Positions 7,649 through 15,905 of a stretch of 29,056 bases of DNA are shown piece by piece (the stretch's first letter is position 1; every line of letters starts with the position of its first letter). This DNA is from DATMXS01 sp035561355 (GTDB lineage: Bacteria; Acidobacteriota; Terriglobia; Bryobacterales; Bryobacteraceae), in the NCBI GenBank assembly GCA_035561355.1, contig DATMXS010000418.1, forward strand, positions 1 through 29,056, read 5' to 3'. Made by a program: the position numbers and the translations under genes. The notes below the pieces were generated by a model that was given only the letters and a program-made list of their open reading frames with translations, was not told where the DNA came from and ran no database searches.

Positions 7649-10240
7649 TTATGCGAGGGCCGCGCTGAGTTCGCGTGCAGCCCGGGCGCCCTCGGCCACT
7701 GCCTCCACTACCGTAGCGCCGCCGTTCACGATGTCGCCCGCGGCGAAGACACAGGGCCGGGCGGTCTCGAGTGAGCCCTCGCGCGTGCGGACGAGCCCAG
7801 CGCGAGTGAGCTCGACGCCGGTGAGCGCGGCGGCTGTTTCGTCGTCCACGGATTGGCCGATCGCCTCGATGACGAGATCGGCGGGCAGGACGTGTTCAGT
7901 GCCGGGAATGGCCTCTGGGCTCCTGCGGCCGCGCACATCCGGAGCGCCGAGCTTGGTGCGGACGACTTTCAAACCGGTCAGGCGGCCTTCGGCATCGGAC
8001 ACGTACTCGACGGGAGCGGTCAGGATGATGAAATTGACGCCTTCGCGGATGGCCTGATCGCGCTCATTGGGCCAGGCCGGCATCTCAGCGAAGGAGCGGC
8101 GATAGACGATGGAGACGTCACTCGCTCCGGCATGTTTAGCTGAAACGGCGGCATCAATCGCGGTGTTACCGCCTCCGAGGACCAGGACCGTACCGGAAAT
8201 GGTGGCGCCGCGCTTGGCTTGGGCGAGGAACTCAAGCGCTCCGGTCACGCCGGAGGCGGGCCGCGTTGCGGAGGGCAGCGGAACGGAGCGGCCGAGCCCG
8301 AGAGCAAGGACGACCCCGTCGAATTCTGCGGCCACGTGCTCCAGGGTATAGGTTGGGCCGAGAGGGGTAAACGGGCGATACTCGGCGACGCCGCTGGACG
8401 CAAGGACGTCGTGGGCCTCGCGCTGGAGAATGTCGTCGGGCAGGCGCTCGGCGGGAATGGTGGCATGGGCGACGCCGCCGAGTGATGCCCCGCGATCGAG
8501 CAGCGCGACGAAGTGGCCGGATTCGGCGAGGGCGGCGGCGGCCGAGATGCCGGCAGGTCCCGCGCCGATCACGGCGACACGCTTGCCGGTGGGTTCGCGT
8601 CTGGCGCGTGGCTGGGAGGCCCACCCTTCCTGAACGGCTTTCGTCGAAACCCAGCGCTGCAAATGGCGGATGGGAACCGGGACGCCGTAATGCTCGTTGA
8701 TGCAGTGCGCCTCGCACTGGGTTTCCGCAGGGCAGACGTAGCCGCAGGCGGCAGCCAGGACGTTGCGGTTACGGAGCGATTCGTAAGCCTCGCGGAAGCG
8801 CCCTTCGGCGATGTGGCCGACGAACTCGGGGATGTTCACATGGGCGGGGCAGCCGGTGACGCAGGTCGGGTCATTGCACTGGCGGCAGGTCCTGGCCATC
8901 GCGGTGATGGTGTCAAGGGCTTCGGCGCGGCCGGCCTTGAAGATGGGCTCGTAGACTTCCGCATCGCGTGGCACGCAACCCGAGCGGCCGCCATCGCGCA
9001 TGATCTGGGTACAGGCAGAGCAGGCGACGCAGACTCTCTCAGGATCCACGCGACCGTCGCGGGCGAGGACTGTCGGGAAATCGGGATAGGCGAATGCCAT
9101 GCGCCCGAGGCCGACCAGCGATACCCACCCATTCTCGACGGCTGCTGCGGCGACGTTCGGCAAGAACTGCCGGAGCCAAGTGTTGCCGCCGCCGATGACG
9201 AGAAGGCTCGGGAACGCCTGCTGGACCTGTTTCACTACGCCGAGGAAGCGCGCCACTCCGACGAGAGGGTGCTCAGGTGGGATGGGGGCGCCTGAGGTCG
9301 GCAGATCGAACGGACGATTGATGTACGGATTGAAGTAGGGATTGCCGATGGTGATGTTGACGAACGGCGCGCCCGCGGCGGCGAGGAAGCGCACGAGTTC
9401 GAGAGGCTCGGTGAGGTCAGGCTTGGTGGGATCGTCACGATCGACGCCGAAGCCGTAGGGATAAGCCATGGCGTCATAGGCGTTCATGCGGGAGGTGACG
9501 ATGAGACCCGGAACGGCATCCCGGATCTTGCCCACGACGTTTCGGAAGAAGCGTGTCCGGTTCTCGAAAGAGCCGCCGTACCGGCCCTCACGGGTGTGCG
9601 ACGCGTGCAACTCGCTCACCAGGTAGCGGTGGCAGGCCTTGACGTCCACGGCGTCGAACCCGGCGCGATCGGCACACTGAGCGGCGGCGACGTAGGCGTC
9701 CTCGAGACGCTCGAGCTCGTCATCAGTGATGACGGGGTAATCGGGACCCAGCTTGTGGATGGGATCCAGATACGGCGAGCGGTGCGCGATGATCGGGTGC
9801 GGGGCCTTGACGGGCCGGCTGTAGCGGCCGGAGTGCGTGAGTTGCACTACAGTGAGGGGGCGCTCCGGCGCGGCCTTCTGGCTTTCCTCGACAAGACGCG
9901 CGAACGCCGGGACCGTCTTTTCGTGCAGCCAGAGCTGCCGCGGGTTCGCACGGCCCTGCTCCACCACGGCCGTCGCTTCGAACCAGAGGAGTCCGGCGCC
10001 GCCCGCGGCGAAACGGCGATAACGGCGGAAGGTCAGGTCGCCCGGCTCGCCATCGGCTGTCCCGTCGCAGCCTTCCATCGGCAGTACGACGAAGCGGTTG
10101 GGAAGGCGCAGCGCCCCGCGCTCGACTGGCGTGGTGAGCGGCCTAACGTGTGTGGAAACCGGAACCTCCAGGCCGAGTGCGCGGATCTCTGCAGACAACT
10201 CCTCGAGCGAGTGGTAATGAAAGGGGACGTGGCCGGGCAT
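7649..10240 (-). CDS. Old-Yellow-Enzyme / GltD-like fusion oxidoreductase
   Basis: This 863-residue protein joins three modules. Residues about 35-400 are an FMN TIM barrel of the NADH:flavin oxidoreductase type, with QLTHSGR near 133 and RYGGSFENR near 220. The barrel is followed by a cluster motif with Cys 404, 407, 410 and 422, as in 2,4-dienoyl-CoA-reductase-like enzymes. Residues about 450-540 carry two more Cys sets (452, 455, 460, 464 and 499, 503, 509, 513) in the GltD/dihydropyrimidine-dehydrogenase pattern. Residues about 553-863 form a FAD/NAD(P)H module with GAGPAG at 559 and GGGNTA at 689. Electrons could pass from NAD(P)H through FAD and Fe-S clusters to FMN. The substrate is unknown. 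The usual barrel His motif is replaced by KACH (201-204). The gene follows the lysR gene by 39 bases on the same strand and sits opposite gltBD. Confidence 0.85.
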   Translation of the reverse strand: MPGHVPFHYHSLEELSAEIRALGLEVPVSTHVRPLTTPVERGALRLPNRFVVLPMEGCDGTADGEPGDLTFRRYRRFAAGGAGLLWFEATAVVEQGRANPRQLWLHEKTVPAFARLVEESQKAAPERPLTVVQLTHSGRYSRPVKAPHPIIAHRSPYLDPIHKLGPDYPVITDDELERLEDAYVAAAQCADRAGFDAVDVKACHRYLVSELHASHTREGRYGGSFENRTRFFRNVVGKIRDAVPGLIVTSRMNAYDAMAYPYGFGVDRDDPTKPDLTEPLELVRFLAAAGAPFVNITIGNPYFNPYINRPFDLPTSGAPIPPEHPLVGVARFLGVVKQVQQAFPSLLVIGGGNTWLRQFLPNVAAAAVENGWVSLVGLGRMAFAYPDFPTVLARDGRVDPERVCVACSACTQIMRDGGRSGCVPRDAEVYEPIFKAGRAEALDTITAMARTCRQCNDPTCVTGCPAHVNIPEFVGHIAEGRFREAYESLRNRNVLAAACGYVCPAETQCEAHCINEHYGVPVPIRHLQRWVSTKAVQEGWASQPRARREPTGKRVAVIGAGPAGISAAAALAESGHFVALLDRGASLGGVAHATIPAERLPDDILQREAHDVLASSGVAEYRPFTPLGPTYTLEHVAAEFDGVVLALGLGRSVPLPSATRPASGVTGALEFLAQAKRGATISGTVLVLGGGNTAIDAAVSAKHAGASDVSIVYRRSFAEMPAWPNERDQAIREGVNFIILTAPVEYVSDAEGRLTGLKVVRTKLGAPDVRGRRSPEAIPGTEHVLPADLVIEAIGQSVDDETAAALTGVELTRAGLVRTREGSLETARPCVFAAGDIVNGGATVVEAVAEGARAARELSAALA

Positions 10241-10279
10241 GAGGGACTATTGTATCGCCAGCGTCCCCGCGGTCGCGGC

Positions 10280-11185
10280 CTAGACACCGGCAGAAACGGG
10301 AGTCGGGTGCTCTTCGAGCAACTCGAGGAACATGGCCGCGGCGCGGTGGAAGTTTTTGCGGCGGCGGTGGATGATGCCGAGCGGGCGGACCAGGTCGCCC
10401 TCCAGGGGAAGGGCGAGAAGGCGGCCTCGACCCACGTCACCGGTGAGGACGCGGGCCGGAAGGATGCTGAATGCCGCGCCGTGGGTGACGGCTTCCTTGA
10501 TGGACTGGATGTTGTCGAAGTGCAGAGCGATGCGTACCGCGACGCCGTTGTCCCGCAGGAAGCGGTCGATTCGGTGGCGGATCGGCAGGTCCTCGTCGAA
10601 GGCGACGAAATCGAGGCCGGCGAGATCGCGGGGGCGGATACGGCGCAGAACCGCAAGAGGGTGCCCAGGGGCGACAGCGATGACCATCTCCTCTTCGCGC
10701 CAAGGGATCACCTGAATTTCCTTCGTGGCCTCGGGATAGCTGACCAGGCCGAGGTCCACGCGGTCGGCCAATACCGCTTCGTAGACCTTTTCGGGCCGGA
10801 GGTACTCGACTTCGATGCGGGCCTTGGGGTAGCGGCGCATGAACTCGGCTTTCAGGTGCGACATTTCAGAGAGCCCGACGGAGTAGATGGACGCCACCCG
10901 CACCGTGCCCTCCAGTTCGGCCTTGAGCCTCTCGAGGGCGATTTCGAAGTCGTCACGGCGGCGGAGCACGTCACGGCAGAAATCGGCGTACAGAGAGCCG
11001 GCTGGGGTGACCGTGAGAGGGCGGGTGGACCGGTCCAGCAGGATGGTCCCGATCTGCCGTTCCAGTTCCTGAAGGTGCTGGCTGGCCGCGGACTGAGAGA
11101 GACCGCTTTGGGCTGCGCCGCGGCTGACGCTCCGGGCTTGTGCGATGTCGAGAAACAGGCGCAGGTGATCGAAGGCCATCAGCAC
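10280..11185 (-). CDS. LysR-family transcriptional regulator
   Basis: The 301-residue product has an N-terminal winged helix-turn-helix (FLDIAQARSVSRGAAQ and SQSAASQHLQELE, about residues 10-50) and a C-terminal effector-binding domain of the LysR type. The listed start is GTG 11185; an in-frame ATG at 11179 is equally possible. The gene is divergent from gltBD and upstream of the fusion oxidoreductase on the same strand. The arrangement matches Bacillus GltC, a LysR protein divergent from gltAB. A LysR box lies in the shared region at 11196-11210, so control of gltBD and of its own operon is likely. The effector is unknown. Confidence 0.92.
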   Translation of the reverse strand: MLMAFDHLRLFLDIAQARSVSRGAAQSGLSQSAASQHLQELERQIGTILLDRSTRPLTVTPAGSLYADFCRDVLRRRDDFEIALERLKAELEGTVRVASIYSVGLSEMSHLKAEFMRRYPKARIEVEYLRPEKVYEAVLADRVDLGLVSYPEATKEIQVIPWREEEMVIAVAPGHPLAVLRRIRPRDLAGLDFVAFDEDLPIRHRIDRFLRDNGVAVRIALHFDNIQSIKEAVTHGAAFSILPARVLTGDVGRGRLLALPLEGDLVRPLGIIHRRRKNFHRAAAMFLELLEEHPTPVSAGV

Positions 11186-11195
11186 TCACGTTAGC

Positions 11196-11210
11196 ATAAG
11201 TCATCCTTAT
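11196..11210. promoter_or_regulatory. LysR box (T-N11-A inverted repeat)
   Basis: The site is a perfect inverted repeat, ATAAG-N5-CTTAT, containing T-N11-A, the classic LysR recognition pattern. It lies 10 bases upstream of the lysR start and about 150 bases upstream of gltB. A TATAAA at 11208-11213 overlaps its right half and may be the -10 element of the gltB promoter, but I see no good -35. Confidence 0.65.
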
Positions 11211-11238
11211 AAAGCCACAAAACAGATTCCATTTGACC

Positions 11239-11342
11239 GATGATGCAAAATGGCGTTATCCTTACGCAAACCCCTGAAAACGGCGGGGGTTACGCCACCA
11301 TCAGCGCTTCGGTGCCACCTCATCAAGGTGGTGCTCTCGCAC
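11239..11342 (+). ncRNA. Candidate structured 5' leader of gltB
   Basis: The stretch folds into several hairpins by eye. An outer stem TGGCGT (11251-11256) with ACGCCA (11292-11297), possibly extended by GATG with CATC (11299-11302), encloses AACCCC (11269-11274) with GGGGTT (11286-11291). A GCGC-TTCG-GTGC tetraloop hairpin (11304-11315), CCACCT with AGGTGG (11315-11331) and GTGC-TCTC-GCAC (11331-11342) follow, end to end. The gltB ATG is 20 bases downstream. The density of stems suggests a regulatory leader; it does not match the glnA/glutamine riboswitch consensus that I know. Confidence 0.4.
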
Positions 11343-11361
11343 GTACGGATCACGGAGTGAT

Positions 11362-14300
11362 ATGAGCGACGATTCCTTCAGTCGAGGTTTACCCGCAAAG
11401 CAGGGCCTGTACGATCCTTCCCTGGAGCGCGATGCCTGCGGCATCGGCTTCGTGGTGAACATCAAAGGCGAGAAGTCACACGAGATCATCCTGAAGGGCA
11501 TTCAGATCCTCGTGAACCTCACGCACAGGGGCGCCTGCGGCTGCGATCCGGAAACCGGCGACGGCGCGGGACTGCTGATTCAGATCCCGCACGAGTTCTT
11601 CAGCCGTGAGTGCACGCGCCTGGGCTTCACGCTGCCGAATCCGGGCGAGTACGGCGCGGGCATGGTGTTCCTGCCGTTGGAGAGGCACCAGCGTCTGATC
11701 TGTGAGGGCGTGGTGGAGCGGATCGCGAAGGAAGAGGGCCTGGCGGTGCTCGGGTGGCGCGATACGCCAATGGGGGATCATGCGATCGGCCGGATTGCGC
11801 GCGGGTCGCGGCCGTACATGCAGCAGTTATTTCTACAGCACGGGCGGGGGATGGACCAGGACGCGCTGGAGCGGAAGCTCTACGTGGTCAGGAAGCGGGC
11901 GGAGGCGGAGATCGCGGCGAGCGACCTGCGCGATAAGAGCAGCTTCTACATTCCGTCGCTCTCGACGAGGACGATCGTATATAAGGGCCTGCTGCTGGCG
12001 CCGCAGATCCTGGGGTTCTATCACGAACTCGCGGATCCTTCGGTGGTGAGCGCGATGTGCCTGGTACACCAGCGCTTCTCAACGAATACGTTCCCCACCT
12101 GGCAGCTTGCGCACCCGTTTCGCAATATCTGCCATAACGGTGAGATCAACACGCTGCGAGGCAACGCGAACTGGATGTACGCGCGGCAATCCATTCTGGA
12201 ATCGCCGCTGTTCGGGGACGACATCAAGAAGATCTTCCCGATTTGCGTTCCGGGCGGCAGCGATTCCGCACAACTCGACAACGCGGTTGAGCTGCTGACG
12301 CTTTCCGGCCGCAGCCTGCCGCACGTGCTGGCGATGTTGATTCCCGAGGCTTGGGCGGGCGACCCGGCGATGCCCGAACAAGAGCGCGCGTTCTACGAGT
12401 ACCATGCGTCGCTGATGGAGCCGTGGGACGGCCCGGCGGCGATCGCGTTTACGGACGGCCGCGTAATCGGGGCAACGCTCGACCGCAACGGCTTGCGGCC
12501 TGCGCGGTGGGTGGTGACGCACGACGACGTGGCGATCCTGGCTTCGGAGACGGGAGTGCTGCCGATCCGCCCTGAGGACGTGCGGGCGAAGGGGCGGCTT
12601 CAGCCCGGCAAGATGTTCCTGGTCGATATGGAGCAGGGGCGGATCGTGCCGGACGAGGAGATCAAGGCGCAGCTTGCGGCGCGGCAGCCGTATGGCGACT
12701 GGCTGAAGGAATACCAGATGACGATCGACAAGCTGCCGGAGCCGCCGCGGTGGCAGCCGGCCGAGTTCGAGTCCATCGTCCAGCGGCAGCGCGCGTTCGG
12801 CTACACGGCCGAGGATCTGAAGTTCATGATCACGCCTATGGCCCTTCAGGGCCAGGAGCCAGTGGGCTCCATGGGCACGGACACGCCTCTTGCCTGCCTC
12901 TCAGACAAGCCGCAGCCGCTGTTCAATTACTTCAAGCAACTCTTCGCCCAGGTGACGAATCCTCCGATCGATCCGATCCGCGAGGAACTGGTGATGTCGC
13001 TTGCAAGCTTCATCGGAACCGAGCGCAACATTCTGGCCGAGACGCCGCAGCACTGCCACACGCTGAAACTGAAGCATCCGATTCTCACGAACTACGACCT
13101 GGAAAAGCTGAGGCGGTTCTCGTGGGGTGATTTTCTCGCAACCACGCTGCCGACGCTGTACCGCGTAGACGGCGGCGGGAAGGAACTGGAACGCGCGCTC
13201 GAAGGGTTGTGCCGCCGCGCTTCGCTCGCGATCAAGAGCGGCTACACGATGCTGATCCTTTCGGATCGCGGCGTCGAAACGGATTACACGCCGATTCCGA
13301 GCCTGCTGGCGCTGACGGCGGTTCACAACCACCTGGTACGCGAGAAGACGCGTACGCAGGTGGCATTGATCGTGGAAAGCGGCGAGCCGCGCGAGGTGAT
13401 GCACTTCGCGCTGCTGATCGGTTACGGCGCGAGCGCGGTGAATCCCTACCTTGCGATCGAATCGCTGGAAGACCTGCAGCGGCGCGGGTTGCTGCCCGAA
13501 GGCGTCACCTTTGAGGCTGCCCTGAAGAACTACAAGAAGGCCATCAACAAGGGCCTTTTGAAGGTCTTCTCGAAGATGGGCATCTCGACGCTTCAGAGTT
13601 ACCGGGGGGCCCAGGTATTCGAAGCGATCGGATTGAACCGCGAACTGGTGGAGCAGTACTTTACGGGGACTGCTTCGCGGATCGAGGGTATCGGGCTGGA
13701 TGTTCTTGCGGAAGAGGCCCGCCTGAAGCACGAGTTCGCCTTCAAGCCGGTGACTGCGGCCGACGTGGATCTTGCGGTGGGCGGTAACTATCACCATCGC
13801 GTTGACGGCGAGTATCACCTGATTAACCCGCTCACGATATCGAAGCTCCAGCACTCGGTCCGGCAGCAGAACTACGGGACGTTCAAGGAGTTTTCGCAGG
13901 CGATCAACGACCAGAGCCGGCAGCTATGCACGCTGCGCGGCCTGATCGATATCCGAAAGGCCCGCCGGCCGATTCCGCTCGACGAAGTGGAGCCGGCCGC
14001 GGACATTGTGAAGCGTTTCGCGACGGGCGCGATGTCGTTCGGCTCCATTTCGAAAGAGGCGCACGAGACGCTCGCGATCGCGATGAATCGGATGGGCGCT
14101 AAGTCGAACACCGGCGAGGGCGGGGAAGACGAGGCGCGCTTCGCGGACGAACGCCGCAGTGCGATCAAGCAGGTAGCGTCCGGGCGCTTCGGCGTCACGA
14201 CGAATTACCTGGTCAACGCCGACGAGCTTCAGATCAAGATCGCGCAAGGCGCGAAGCCCGGCGAGGGCGGCCAGTTGCCCGGCCACAAGGTGGACGAGAA

Positions 14301-15885
14301 CATCGCCCGTGTGCGCCACTCGATTCCGGGAGTGCAGCTCATTTCGCCGCCACCGCACCACGACATCTACTCGATCGAAGACCTGGCACAGCTTATTTAC
14401 GACCTCAAGAACGTGAACCCGAAGGCGCGCATTTCGGTGAAGCTGGTGGCCGAAGTGGGCGTCGGCGTTGTGGCCGCCGGCGTCGCGAAGGCGCATGCCG
14501 ACCTGGTGCTCATCAGCGGGCACGACGGCGGCACGGGCGCTTCGCCGCTGACCGCGATCAAGCACTCGGGAGCGCCTTGGGAACTGGGCCTCGCGGAGAC
14601 GCAGCAGGTGCTCGTGATGAATGACCTGCGCAGCCGCGTCCGCGTGCAGGTGGACGGGAAGCTCGCGACGGGAAGAGACGTCGTCATCGCGGCGCTGCTC
14701 GGCGCGGAGGAGTTCGGTTTCTCAACCGTTCCGCTGATCTCGATGGGTTGCGTGATGATGCGCAAGTGCCACCTGAACACGTGCCCGGTGGGCATCGCGA
14801 CGCAGGACCCGGCGCTCCGGCAGAAGTTCGCCGGTACGCCCGAGAACGTTATCAACTACTTCTTCTTCGTCGCCGAGGAAGTGCGCGAGCTGATGGCGGA
14901 GATGGGCTGCCGCAGCATGGAGGAGATGATCGGCCAGGTGGAGCGGCTGGAGATGCGCGCGGCCATCGAGCACTTCAAGGCGAAGGGGCTGGATTACTCG
15001 TCGATTCTCTACAACCCCCCCGTGCCGGGCCGGGTTGCACGACGCTGCACGACGCGCCAGGATCACGGCCTCGAAAAGGCGCTCGATTACAAGCTGATCG
15101 ACACGGCGCGCGAGGCAATCGAGACCGGCATCCCGGTGGAGTACAAGCTGCCGATCCGCAACGTACATCGCACGGTTGGGGCGATGCTCTCGGGTGAGGT
15201 CGCGATGAAGCACGGTTCGGCAGGCCTGCCGGATGACACCATACGATTCCAGTTCACAGGCTCGGCGGGCCAAAGCTTTGGCGCTTTCCTTGCCAAGGGC
15301 GTGACATTGACGCTGGAAGGCGATGCGAACGACTACGTCGGCAAGGGACTCTCGGGCGGAAAGCTGATCATTTACCCCCCGAAGCAGTCCACGTTTTTGC
15401 CTGAGGAGAACATCCTCGTCGGCAACGTGGTGCTGTATGGCGCGACCAGCGGCGAGGCGTACTTCAATGGCATGGCGGGCGAGCGCTTCTGTGTACGTAA
15501 CTCGGGCGCCACCGCGGTGGTGGAAGCCGTTGGCGATCACGGCTGCGAGTACATGACGAACGGCCTAGTGATCGTGCTGGGGAAGACGGGGCGCAATTTT
15601 GCGGCCGGCATGACGGGCGGCCTGGCGTTCGTGCTGGATGAGGACGGCGAGTTCGCTTCCCGGATGTGCAACCGTTCGGGCGTCGATCTGGAGCTTCCTG
15701 CCGAGCAGGATGTCGAACTTCTGCGCACGATGATTGCGAAGCACGTGGCCGTAACGGGCAGCCCGCGCGGCCAGTGGATTCTCGAAAATTGGGCGGCGAT
15801 GCTGCCCAAGTTCGTCAAGGTATTTCCTCACGAGATCAAACGCGCGATGCAGAGGGCAGAAGTGGGCGCGGCCGTCCGGCAGTAG
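11362..15885 (+). CDS. gltB: Glutamate synthase large subunit
   Basis: The 1507-residue alpha subunit of NADPH-dependent glutamate synthase transfers the amide of glutamine to 2-oxoglutarate. Order of domains: a class II glutamine amidotransferase whose nucleophile is Cys26 (RDACGIGF) after a 25-residue propeptide; a central domain; an FMN-binding synthase barrel; and a C-terminal beta-helix. The 3Fe-4S cluster ligands are Cys 1130, 1136 and 1141 (CVMMRKCHLNTCPVG). The length fits the bacterial family. GGAG at 11354-11357 precedes the ATG by 4 bases. gltD follows after 20 bases. The structured leader and LysR box upstream suggest regulation by nitrogen or carbon status. Confidence 0.98.
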   Translation: MSDDSFSRGLPAKQGLYDPSLERDACGIGFVVNIKGEKSHEIILKGIQILVNLTHRGACGCDPETGDGAGLLIQIPHEFFSRECTRLGFTLPNPGEYGAGMVFLPLERHQRLICEGVVERIAKEEGLAVLGWRDTPMGDHAIGRIARGSRPYMQQLFLQHGRGMDQDALERKLYVVRKRAEAEIAASDLRDKSSFYIPSLSTRTIVYKGLLLAPQILGFYHELADPSVVSAMCLVHQRFSTNTFPTWQLAHPFRNICHNGEINTLRGNANWMYARQSILESPLFGDDIKKIFPICVPGGSDSAQLDNAVELLTLSGRSLPHVLAMLIPEAWAGDPAMPEQERAFYEYHASLMEPWDGPAAIAFTDGRVIGATLDRNGLRPARWVVTHDDVAILASETGVLPIRPEDVRAKGRLQPGKMFLVDMEQGRIVPDEEIKAQLAARQPYGDWLKEYQMTIDKLPEPPRWQPAEFESIVQRQRAFGYTAEDLKFMITPMALQGQEPVGSMGTDTPLACLSDKPQPLFNYFKQLFAQVTNPPIDPIREELVMSLASFIGTERNILAETPQHCHTLKLKHPILTNYDLEKLRRFSWGDFLATTLPTLYRVDGGGKELERALEGLCRRASLAIKSGYTMLILSDRGVETDYTPIPSLLALTAVHNHLVREKTRTQVALIVESGEPREVMHFALLIGYGASAVNPYLAIESLEDLQRRGLLPEGVTFEAALKNYKKAINKGLLKVFSKMGISTLQSYRGAQVFEAIGLNRELVEQYFTGTASRIEGIGLDVLAEEARLKHEFAFKPVTAADVDLAVGGNYHHRVDGEYHLINPLTISKLQHSVRQQNYGTFKEFSQAINDQSRQLCTLRGLIDIRKARRPIPLDEVEPAADIVKRFATGAMSFGSISKEAHETLAIAMNRMGAKSNTGEGGEDEARFADERRSAIKQVASGRFGVTTNYLVNADELQIKIAQGAKPGEGGQLPGHKVDENIARVRHSIPGVQLISPPPHHDIYSIEDLAQLIYDLKNVNPKARISVKLVAEVGVGVVAAGVAKAHADLVLISGHDGGTGASPLTAIKHSGAPWELGLAETQQVLVMNDLRSRVRVQVDGKLATGRDVVIAALLGAEEFGFSTVPLISMGCVMMRKCHLNTCPVGIATQDPALRQKFAGTPENVINYFFFVAEEVRELMAEMGCRSMEEMIGQVERLEMRAAIEHFKAKGLDYSSILYNPPVPGRVARRCTTRQDHGLEKALDYKLIDTAREAIETGIPVEYKLPIRNVHRTVGAMLSGEVAMKHGSAGLPDDTIRFQFTGSAGQSFGAFLAKGVTLTLEGDANDYVGKGLSGGKLIIYPPKQSTFLPEENILVGNVVLYGATSGEAYFNGMAGERFCVRNSGATAVVEAVGDHGCEYMTNGLVIVLGKTGRNFAAGMTGGLAFVLDEDGEFASRMCNRSGVDLELPAEQDVELLRTMIAKHVAVTGSPRGQWILENWAAMLPKFVKVFPHEIKRAMQRAEVGAAVRQ

Positions 15886-15905
15886 AGGCGCAAAGGACTT
15901 TCTTC

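Noticed and set aside
9596..11194. Long plus-strand open frame opposite the fusion oxidoreductase and lysR
   Set aside because: It is antisense to two well-recognised genes, has no family motif, and is Asp/Arg/Glu-rich as expected for a shadow frame in high-GC DNA.
11239..11361. Known glutamine (glnA) riboswitch before gltB
   Set aside because: The location is suggestive, but I could not find the conserved sequence blocks of that class; kept only as an unclassified leader.
15666..15905. 80-codon upstream extension of gltD
   Set aside because: It overlaps gltB, does not resemble GltD, and MGKTTGF at 15906 is the expected start with a ribosome site.
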